IMG/VR virus record: IMGVR_UViG_3300044630_007413
Coordinates: 1-37,406 of that record
Length of the DNA: 37,406 nt
Reading direction: 5' to 3' (one strand)
From: a virus
The position numbers and the translations under genes were made by a program. Shown here in pieces: positions 31,688-37,406 of the stretch. How positions within the stretch are numbered: position 1 is the first letter of the stretch; every line of letters begins with the position of its first letter. A model generated the notes under the pieces. The model was not told the origin of the DNA. It was given only the letters and a program-made list of their open reading frames with translations, and did not search any database.

Positions 31688-32541
31688 TGGATTTACATAA
31701 AATAGCAGAAGAAATAAGAAACACTCTTGAGGAAAAAAGAAAAGAGTTAGAGTTAACCTTTATTGAGGAAGACCACATTTACTATATGAAAGATATAAAT
31801 GGAAAAATTAGGTCAAATTTCCCTTCAGTATCCAAAGTATTAAAAAAGTTTTACGTCCCATTCGATGCCGATACGAAGGCATTACAAATGAGTAATGGTG
31901 ACGAATATGAGGCCGATATTCTATTAGAAAAATGGAAGAAAGCTGGTGATTATTCAACTAATTTAGGTAGTAGAGTACATTATGAATTAGAGTTTGATTT
32001 GATTGGTAGGTATAATAACTATAAAGAAATTAGACAACCTATATTTGAATGTGATGAGACCCAAATTGATAAGAGTGACCGAATGATTTCAGGTGGTAAA
32101 GAATTTATTAACCTAATGATTTCAAGAGGAGCTGTCTTATTGGATACTGAGATAGTATTGGGTGACCCAGAATTGGAATACACGGGACAACCAGATAAGG
32201 TTTGGTTAATGATGAATAAAACAAAAGATGATTTTGGTATTGTTGTTACCGATTGGAAAACAAACCAACCTAAAAACTTTTTAGTTCAACCATATACCGG
32301 TTGGATGAGTTCACCTTTTGATGAATATAGGGATACGGCATTAACACATTATTTTATACAATTACCTTTGTACGCAAAATTGCTGATAAAGATGTTACAA
32401 AACACTAAATTTAAAGATGTAAAACTATTAGGTTGTGTTGTTACACATTTAAAAGAAGATGGTACATTTGATGAATATAAAGTACCGTCAGAAATAAGTC
32501 AAGGTGTTATGCAAATGGATATAAAACAATATTTAAAATGA
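31687..32541 (+). CDS. PD-(D/E)XK exonuclease, RecB/Cas4-like
   Basis: The 284-residue product carries the motif series of RecB-type nucleases: His98 in GSRVHYELE, Glu155 in DTEIVLGD, Asp170 in YTGQPDKVW, Asp189-Trp-Lys191 in VVTDWKTNQ, and Gln225-x3-Tyr229 in FIQLPLYAKLL. These residues bind metal and cleave DNA in the family. No iron-sulphur cysteine cluster is visible, unlike Cas4 or AddB. It overlaps the primase stop by one base and the next gene by four (ATGA), so the three genes are probably translated together. The likely role is end resection or recombination alongside the gp46/47-like pair. Exact polarity and substrate cannot be read from sequence. Confidence 0.8.
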   Translation: MDLHKIAEEIRNTLEEKRKELELTFIEEDHIYYMKDINGKIRSNFPSVSKVLKKFYVPFDADTKALQMSNGDEYEADILLEKWKKAGDYSTNLGSRVHYELEFDLIGRYNNYKEIRQPIFECDETQIDKSDRMISGGKEFINLMISRGAVLLDTEIVLGDPELEYTGQPDKVWLMMNKTKDDFGIVVTDWKTNQPKNFLVQPYTGWMSSPFDEYRDTALTHYFIQLPLYAKLLIKMLQNTKFKDVKLLGCVVTHLKEDGTFDEYKVPSEISQGVMQMDIKQYLK

Positions 32542-33344
32542 TAAAAAAAATAATTCACATTGCGGATTTACATATCAGAACATTTCAGTTACATGATATG
32601 TATAAAAAACAGTTTAAACTACTTTTAGAGGACATTAAGAAACAAGTTGAAGGTTATGACTATGATGAAATTAGAGTGGTAATTGCGGGTGACATTGCTC
32701 ACCAAAAAATTAATGTATCTAACGAACAAATGTTATTAACATCATGGTTTTTTAAACAGATTGTCGATAAAATTGGTAAATTAATTATAATTCCGGGTAA
32801 TCACGACTTTTTAGAGAACAACCACTCAAGAGTTGATAGTATAACACCTGTTGTGGAGTTATTAAACAATCCTAATATCACTTATTATAGAGATAGTGGT
32901 GTCTATGATGATGACAATGTTAAATGGGTTGTATATTCGTTATATCAACACAATCAAAGACCTGATTTTATAAAAGAAGATGATGGTTTATATGTTGGAT
33001 TGTTTCACGGACCAATTCAAGGACTCTCAACCGACTTAGGGTTTGAATTTGACAACGCTTATTCACCATTAAACTTTGTAAATTTAGACATTGTACTATG
33101 TGGGGATATACATAAGAGACAAATGTTTGATTTATCTAGTGGTGGTAGAGCATTTATGATTGGTTCACTAATTCAACAGAATTTTGGTGAAACGGTTAAC
33201 TTCCACGGTTATGGAATTTATGATGTTGAGTCTGAAGAGTACACAACACATGATATTGATAACGAACAACCATTTTTAAATTTTTTGATGACAGATATTT
33301 CCGATATAGACAACAATGCAGAAGTCCTTCTTAACATTAGATAA
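32538..33344 (+). CDS. SbcD/Mre11-like nuclease (T4 gp47-like)
   Basis: The 268-residue product contains all five metallophosphoesterase motifs of Mre11/SbcD: Asp10-x-His12 (IADLHIR), GD-x2-H at 51-55 (GDIAH), GNHD at 87-90, His147 (LFHGPI) and GDIH at 179-182. It would act with the SbcC/Rad50-like protein encoded at 34777 to process DNA ends in recombination-dependent replication. It is shorter than T4 gp47 (339 residues), so the C-terminal capping/partner-binding part is reduced. The ATG overlaps the upstream stop (ATGA). The 3' end overlaps the next gene by 29 bases in a different frame. In this phage three genes separate the two subunits of the complex. Confidence 0.88.
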   Translation: MIKKIIHIADLHIRTFQLHDMYKKQFKLLLEDIKKQVEGYDYDEIRVVIAGDIAHQKINVSNEQMLLTSWFFKQIVDKIGKLIIIPGNHDFLENNHSRVDSITPVVELLNNPNITYYRDSGVYDDDNVKWVVYSLYQHNQRPDFIKEDDGLYVGLFHGPIQGLSTDLGFEFDNAYSPLNFVNLDIVLCGDIHKRQMFDLSSGGRAFMIGSLIQQNFGETVNFHGYGIYDVESEEYTTHDIDNEQPFLNFLMTDISDIDNNAEVLLNIR

Positions 33345-33840
33345 TGAATTTCTAAAATATTGTGAAATTAACAATATTATTGACCCTGAAAAATTAGCAA
33401 AAGAAATATTTCAGAAGGGATTCTCCATTATAAAATATGGTGAAACTCCTAATGGTTTAAAGGGTCAAAATACAATTATTGAAAAAGAAATAATCAAAGA
33501 AGTCATTAAAGAAGTTATCGTTGAAAAATTTGTAGATAGGATAGTTGAAAAACCAATTGAGATTATAAAAGAAGTAATTAAGGAGGTTCCGGTTGAGGTT
33601 ATAAAAGAAGTACCAATTGAGATAAAAGGTGACACTCAAATTATAACTAAAGAGGTTATAAAAGAAATAACAGTTGATAAGATAGTTGAAGTCATCAATA
33701 CAGATGAAGTTAATAGATTAACTGAGGAAAATAAAAAATTAAAAGAAGATTTAGACAAAATAACATCATCGTTAGAAGGTTTTGGCCGTAAGGGTAAACT
33801 AATGAAAGACAGTAATCTTTCATCATTATATGATGAATAG
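33316..33840 (+). CDS. Protein with IKEV tetrad repeats, function unknown
   Basis: The 174-residue product begins inside the 3' end of the gp47-like gene (29-base overlap). It has a helical N-terminal domain (1-50), then about 70 residues (54-125) of four-residue units of the type IKEV, VEK, PIEI and IVEK. A short coiled-coil-like helix (VNRLTEENKKLKEDLDKI) and a basic tail follow. Alternating hydrophobic and charged residues of the VEVIKEVP sort occur in scattered phage and Bacteroidota proteins as presumed extended beta or helical spacers. The position between gp47-like and gp46-like genes suggests a replication/recombination accessory protein, but no function can be assigned. There are no Cys residues except Cys16. 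Confidence 0.6.
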   Translation: MQKSFLTLDNEFLKYCEINNIIDPEKLAKEIFQKGFSIIKYGETPNGLKGQNTIIEKEIIKEVIKEVIVEKFVDRIVEKPIEIIKEVIKEVPVEVIKEVPIEIKGDTQIITKEVIKEITVDKIVEVINTDEVNRLTEENKKLKEDLDKITSSLEGFGRKGKLMKDSNLSSLYDE

Positions 33841-33861
33841 TTTTGTTTAGTCAATTTTTTT

Positions 33862-33878
33862 TTGTATAATTTAGCATT
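33862..33878 (+). promoter_or_regulatory. Promoter-like element before the membrane protein gene
   Basis: A T-tract (TCAATTTTTTT) leads into TTGTATAATTTAGCATT, which runs straight into the ATG. It matches the layout before the primase gene but has two fewer bases between TTG and TATA. A TAGTTTTG box, matching the Bacteroidota TAnnTTTG consensus, lies at 33838-33845 and overlaps the upstream stop codon. Confidence 0.4.
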
Positions 33879-34229
33879 ATGGAAAAGATTATATTTTGGG
33901 CGTTAGCCGCATATGGAATGAGCACCATTATTATATACGGCTCAATTTTCGAAGGTTTTAGAAATTTTATTCACCGATGGGGGAATAATAAATTAGCACC
34001 TTTACAAGGTCTTGGTAATTTTTTATCAGGATTAATAAAATGTATGTTATGTACATCAACATGGGTTGGGTTCTTTTTCTCAATTTCTCTTGGTGGATTA
34101 ACATCACAACTATTCAATATTGGGTGGTTACCGTCAATTTTCTTTGATGGTATTTTTACCGCTGGTATTGTATGGGCAATAAACGGAATTGTCGAATTTT
34201 TTGAAGAGAATAGATTCGGACAACAATAA
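33879..34229 (+). CDS. Small membrane protein with CxxC-TW motif
   Basis: The 116-residue product has hydrophobic segments near residues 5-22, 60-74 and 88-108, predicting three membrane passes by eye. The loop between the first two contains Cys55-M-L-Cys58-T-S-T-W62-V-G, a pattern resembling the small Cys-x2-Cys-x-S-F/W-x-G membrane proteins of the DUF1360 kind found in phages and bacilli (recalled, not searched). It has its own promoter-like element and stands slightly apart from neighbours (38 bases each side). It might act at the host inner membrane, for example in lysis control or superinfection exclusion, but the sequence shows only membrane location. Confidence 0.6.
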   Translation: MEKIIFWALAAYGMSTIIIYGSIFEGFRNFIHRWGNNKLAPLQGLGNFLSGLIKCMLCTSTWVGFFFSISLGGLTSQLFNIGWLPSIFFDGIFTAGIVWAINGIVEFFEENRFGQQ

Positions 34230-34231
34230 AC

Positions 34232-34246
34232 TCATCCAATGGATGA
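34232..34246 (+). other. Short inverted repeat between two genes
   Basis: TCATCC-AAT-GGATGA forms a 6-base perfect stem with a 3-base loop just after the stop of the membrane protein gene. No T-run follows, so it is at best a weak attenuator or an RNA processing site. Confidence 0.2.
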
Positions 34247-34267
34247 AAGTGTAAAAAATTAAATTTA

Positions 34268-34780
34268 ATGGCGTTTAAAAAAAACAATTATGACGATAGT
34301 AAAGTTAGAGAGTTCGGAATAAAATTCACAAAAGATGCATTCAATCTTTTATTTGAATCACACCCTAATTGTAAGGCAATTGACCTAATAGACCCAAATG
34401 ATTATTCATTTGGTGTAGAATTAGAAAGAGGTGGGTGGTTAGGTAATTTTTGGGAAAACGATTATTCATTTGTAAGTGGAATGGCAATTAGAACCATAAA
34501 TGTACCGATAAGAAAATTAAAGTATTGGTATAATACGGTCTACAACAAAAGAGTACCAAATAATGATAAAAACATATTCATTAGAACGAATAAGGATTTT
34601 ACTCAGACTATTTTAATTAGACCTGAAATAATTAAAGATGAAACAAAAATACTTTTTACGGAGTTTAAACCAAAAAATAGTGATGAAATTGAAAAATGGA
34701 TGTCATTTGAAGAAAAAAATGTTGAGACATACGATTTAATTGACAATATTTGGCAACTACAAAAAAAAAACAAAAAATGA
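34268..34780 (+). CDS. Conserved-looking hypothetical protein, 170 residues
   Basis: I do not recognise this protein. It has no Cys cluster or membrane segment; only one Cys (Cys35) is present. The segments FGVELERGGWLG and KNIFIRTNKDFTQTILIRPE suggest an alpha/beta fold. A Glu-x-Glu followed later by short strands could fit a restriction-endonuclease-like fold, but no complete PD-(D/E)XK motif is visible, so this is weak. Its stop overlaps the start of the gp46-like gene (ATGA), so it is translationally coupled to that ATPase and may work with it. The C-terminus is very lysine-rich. Confidence 0.55.
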   Translation: MAFKKNNYDDSKVREFGIKFTKDAFNLLFESHPNCKAIDLIDPNDYSFGVELERGGWLGNFWENDYSFVSGMAIRTINVPIRKLKYWYNTVYNKRVPNNDKNIFIRTNKDFTQTILIRPEIIKDETKILFTEFKPKNSDEIEKWMSFEEKNVETYDLIDNIWQLQKKNKK

Positions 34781-37119
34781 TTTATAAAAATCCTTATATA
34801 AAAGTAAATTGGCAAGACACACACGAAAATTTTACGCCAGAAAAAATAAGTAGAATTAAATCTTACTTTCAAAAAAAATATAATACCAAACATGTTCAAA
34901 TAATAACAAAAGTTAGTACAAATGATGAGGATACTAAATTAGCTTCATTAGATATATCTGAGAGTATTTCTGATTACCAATATCAAAAAATGTTGATGAG
35001 GGATTTCATCAAAGAAAATAATATTACTATTGATATTGACCTTATTGACCGTTTAGATAATCGTGTTAATGAACAATTAACTAAAAAGAACGGAGGTAAA
35101 GTAAAATATAGTAAATGGAATATTAATAAAGTTGAATTCTCTAATTTTCTTTCTTATGGTAATGATAATGTAATTGATTTTACTGATTTACCCGGCATTA
35201 CTGTTGTTGAATCTACACCTAAAAACTTTGGAGGTAAATCAACCGCAACAGTTGATTTGTTAATGTTCTTATTCTTTAATAAAACAACCAAAACTAAAAC
35301 TAATTCTGAAATCTTTAATACATTTACAGATGTTGATGAGGTTAAAGTTAAGGGTTATATTAACATTGATGGTGATGACTACATTATTGAAAGAATAAGT
35401 ACTCGTAAGAAAAGTAAAAGTGGTGATTATACTATCACCAATAAACTTGATTTCTCCAAAATAAATTCTGATGGTACTGTTGAGAACCTAACCGGAGAAC
35501 AAAGAAGAGAAACTGAAGAGTTTATCGTAATGGCAATCGGTGATGAAGAAGATTTCTTATCGACCATATTGACCACAGGATATAATTTAGAAGAATTAAT
35601 TGAATCAAAACCAACAGCAAGAGGACAAATACTAACTAAATTTTTAGGTTTAGAAACACTTAAAGATAAAGAAGACATTTGTAAAACCATACAAACTGAA
35701 TGGAATAAAAAATTAGTATCCAACAGTCACAATCTTGTTGATTTAGAAGGTGAAATCACACTATTCAAGGAGAGTATTGATAACAACAACAATGAGATAA
35801 AACGATTGTCTAATGAATTATCATCAACGGAAAAAAGATTAAAAAAATTAGAATCCCGTAAAGATGAAGTTCAATTAAAAAGAAATAATGATATTGACCA
35901 AGAGTTAATAAAAACAAATTCAGACCAAATCAAGAAAGACATTGGGACTCTTAATGTTTCAAAACAAAAAGCATTAACTGAAGCTAATTCTACCAATGTA
36001 AAAGAACCATCAAAATTTTACTTAGAAGAAGACCATCAATTAGTAAAAGATGAGATGAATGGTCTAATCGTTGAGGGTAGGGTTAATGCTGATGTAATTA
36101 AAAGAAATGAGTTATTAGTAAAACAATTAGAGGAAGGACAGATATGCCCAACTTGTAATCGTGCATTGGAAGATGTTGACCATACCGATGAAATCAATAA
36201 AATAAAACAATTGATTGAAAGTACCAACGGAATCCAAACTGAAAATAGAAAAAAATATGACGAATTAACTGAAAAAGAGAAAGTACTATCCGATTTGAAA
36301 AAAGAGTACGATGAGTATGAAAGAAACAAATTGAAAAAAACAAGGTACGAACTTGAATCTGACCAAAAACAAATGGAGATTGATAGGTTACAACTCAAAC
36401 TTGACAACTATGACCGTAACAAACAGAAATTAGATGAGAATCAAAAAATTGATGGAGAATTAATTGGATTGAAAACTCAGATTGATACTGCAAAAGCGGA
36501 TATTCGTCAATTTAATGGTAGTATTGAGAAATTGAAAGCAACTATTGTTTCATTAGGTGAAAAGATTAAAGTAAATGAGGAGTTGTGTGAAAAAATTAAA
36601 AAAGAAAATATAACACAGTCAATATTCAAAGTTTATCTAAGCGTGTTTGGTAAAAATGGTATATCAAAAATTATCCTTAAAAATATGATACCATTAATAA
36701 ACCAAGAGTTATATCGATTATTGGTTGATAGTTGTTATTTCATTTTAGAATTAAACATTAACGATAAAAATGAAGTTGAATTTTTAATGATTGATACTGA
36801 AACTAGAGTAGTTAAACCATTGAATGCGGGTTCAGGATATGAAAAGACAATCTCATCATTAGCATTAAGAAGTGTACTTACTAAAATCTCATCTTTACCT
36901 AAACCAAACATAGTTGTTATGGATGAAGTATTTGGTAAAATCGCGGATGAGAATTTGGAGATGGTCGGAGAATTCTTTAAAAAGATAAAAGGATATTTTG
37001 ACCATATATTTGTAATTTCTCATAACTCATTAATACGTAATTGGTCAGATAATATTGTTATGGTTAAAAAAGAAGAGAATATAAGTTCAATTGATTTTAT
37101 TACCCTAAAAATTTCTTAA
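34777..37119 (+). CDS. SbcC/Rad50-like ATPase (T4 gp46-like)
   Basis: The 780-residue product is the ATPase partner of the SbcD/Mre11-like nuclease. It has a P-loop at residues 148-156 (PKNFGGKST), a long coiled coil from about 300 to 630, a zinc-hook Cys457-P-T-Cys460 in the middle, an ABC signature near 684-690 (AGSGYEK), Walker B at 711-717 (IVVMDEV) and the switch His749 in VISHNS. About 110 residues precede the ATPase head, an extension not found in T4 gp46 (560 residues). The P-loop lacks the usual first and fourth glycines (Pro148 and Phe151 instead). I chose the ATG at 34777, which overlaps the upstream stop. An in-frame TTG at 34750 would overlap the neighbour by 31 bases. Confidence 0.88.
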   Translation: MIYKNPYIKVNWQDTHENFTPEKISRIKSYFQKKYNTKHVQIITKVSTNDEDTKLASLDISESISDYQYQKMLMRDFIKENNITIDIDLIDRLDNRVNEQLTKKNGGKVKYSKWNINKVEFSNFLSYGNDNVIDFTDLPGITVVESTPKNFGGKSTATVDLLMFLFFNKTTKTKTNSEIFNTFTDVDEVKVKGYINIDGDDYIIERISTRKKSKSGDYTITNKLDFSKINSDGTVENLTGEQRRETEEFIVMAIGDEEDFLSTILTTGYNLEELIESKPTARGQILTKFLGLETLKDKEDICKTIQTEWNKKLVSNSHNLVDLEGEITLFKESIDNNNNEIKRLSNELSSTEKRLKKLESRKDEVQLKRNNDIDQELIKTNSDQIKKDIGTLNVSKQKALTEANSTNVKEPSKFYLEEDHQLVKDEMNGLIVEGRVNADVIKRNELLVKQLEEGQICPTCNRALEDVDHTDEINKIKQLIESTNGIQTENRKKYDELTEKEKVLSDLKKEYDEYERNKLKKTRYELESDQKQMEIDRLQLKLDNYDRNKQKLDENQKIDGELIGLKTQIDTAKADIRQFNGSIEKLKATIVSLGEKIKVNEELCEKIKKENITQSIFKVYLSVFGKNGISKIILKNMIPLINQELYRLLVDSCYFILELNINDKNEVEFLMIDTETRVVKPLNAGSGYEKTISSLALRSVLTKISSLPKPNIVVMDEVFGKIADENLEMVGEFFKKIKGYFDHIFVISHNSLIRNWSDNIVMVKKEENISSIDFITLKIS

Positions 37120-37135
37120 TATCAAAAAAAATAAT

Positions 37136-37143
37136 TACTTTTG
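37136..37143 (+). promoter_or_regulatory. TAnnTTTG box before the ClpP-like gene
   Basis: TACTTTTG fits the Bacteroidota -7 consensus TAnnTTTG and lies 16 bases before the ATG. No clear -33 TTG is seen at the expected distance, so the assignment rests on the single box. Confidence 0.3.
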
Positions 37144-37158
37144 TAAAAAATAAATAAT

Positions 37159-37406
37159 ATGACATCAAAAATTTATAATGAATTCGGACTGTTCGCAAAG
37201 GACAAAGGAATAAGTGGAATGAACCTACATCATTTCAATAAACAGATAGAGGATAATATGACTCCGTACATTTTAGAGGAAAGAAGTATGAATGTAACCG
37301 TTATGGATGTGTTTTCACGTTTAATGATGGAACGTATCATATGGGTTGCCGGTGTTGTTAATGATAACATGTCGACTATCGTACAGGCTCAGTTGATGTT
37401 CTTAGA
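37159..37406 (+). CDS. ClpP-like serine protease, 3'-truncated by the window edge
   Basis: The first 82 residues are visible. After a non-conserved leader, residues from about 35 read MTPYILEERSMNV-TVMDVFSRLMMERIIWVAGVVNDNMSTIVQAQLMFL. This matches the N-terminal region of ClpP, where R-I-I/F-x-x-G-x-V/I-x-D followed by a helix rich in Ala-Gln-Leu-x-F-Leu is typical. The catalytic Ser, His and Asp lie beyond the window, so activity cannot be judged. ClpP-fold proteases occur in large phages as head-maturation proteases or as host-like regulatory proteases. A 39-base gap with a TAnnTTTG box separates it from the gp46-like gene. Confidence 0.7.
   Translation, partial: MTSKIYNEFGLFAKDKGISGMNLHHFNKQIEDNMTPYILEERSMNVTVMDVFSRLMMERIIWVAGVVNDNMSTIVQAQLMFL

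Noticed and set aside
33457-33854. Minus-strand frames opposite the IKEV-repeat gene
   Set aside because: They are Asn/Phe/Tyr-rich shadows of the AT-rich repeat codons and have no promoter or recognisable domain.
34750-34776. Upstream TTG start for the gp46-like gene
   Set aside because: ATG at 34777 gives the ATGA overlap typical of this operon. The TTG start adds only nine Lys-rich residues read from the neighbour's 3' end.
1-37406. Transposons, integrase or attachment sites
   Set aside because: No transposase, integrase, terminal inverted repeats or tRNA-linked direct repeats were seen. The large direct repeats are all coding modules of the adhesin-like genes.

Overview
The window looks like part of the genome of a large tailed bacteriophage with a contractile, T4-like tail. 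All genes lie on the + strand and the unique parts are strongly AT-rich. The host was probably a member of the Bacteroidota. None of the starts is preceded by a convincing Shine-Dalgarno sequence; they follow A/T-rich triplets such as TAA or TAAT, and a TAnnTTTG-type box precedes the last gene. The host call is an inference.

Bases 1-29450 hold virion genes. A partial structural gene is followed by a 1457-residue baseplate/tail-like protein that ends in a Pro-Thr tail. Next comes a run of four further genes (4929-27235) built from small Cys-rich domains joined by Thr-Pro linkers. One of these is a single open frame of 4989 codons. About 13.4 kb of it encodes an almost unbroken (TPT-x-T-x)n tract in which nearly every second residue is Thr. 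Its 3' end carries a 417-base tandem duplication. It also carries a terminal module shared, at high nucleotide similarity, with the 1872-residue gene at 21617-27235. A 726-residue tail/structural protein closes the block.

Bases 29490-37406 hold mainly DNA metabolism genes: a RuvC-like resolvase, a tail tube protein, a DnaG-type primase, a RecB/Cas4-like PD-(D/E)XK nuclease, an SbcD/Mre11-like (T4 gp47) nuclease, a protein with IKEV tetrad repeats, a small membrane protein, an unidentified protein, an SbcC/Rad50-like (T4 gp46) ATPase and the start of a ClpP-like protease. Most are tightly packed (ATGA or TAATG overlaps), as expected of operons.

The 172-base gap before the primase contains a promoter-like element, two back-to-back hairpins and a T-run. 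It is a good candidate for a small independently transcribed RNA. The same promoter-like element (T-tract, TTG, TATA) recurs before several genes.

The most unusual content is the Thr-Pro 'beads on a string' cluster: five adjacent genes sharing linkers, Cys-rich domain families and duplicated 3' modules. It looks like a modular, recombining set of adhesin or fibre proteins, with one linker of extraordinary length. No gene-free stretch exceeds 300 bases.
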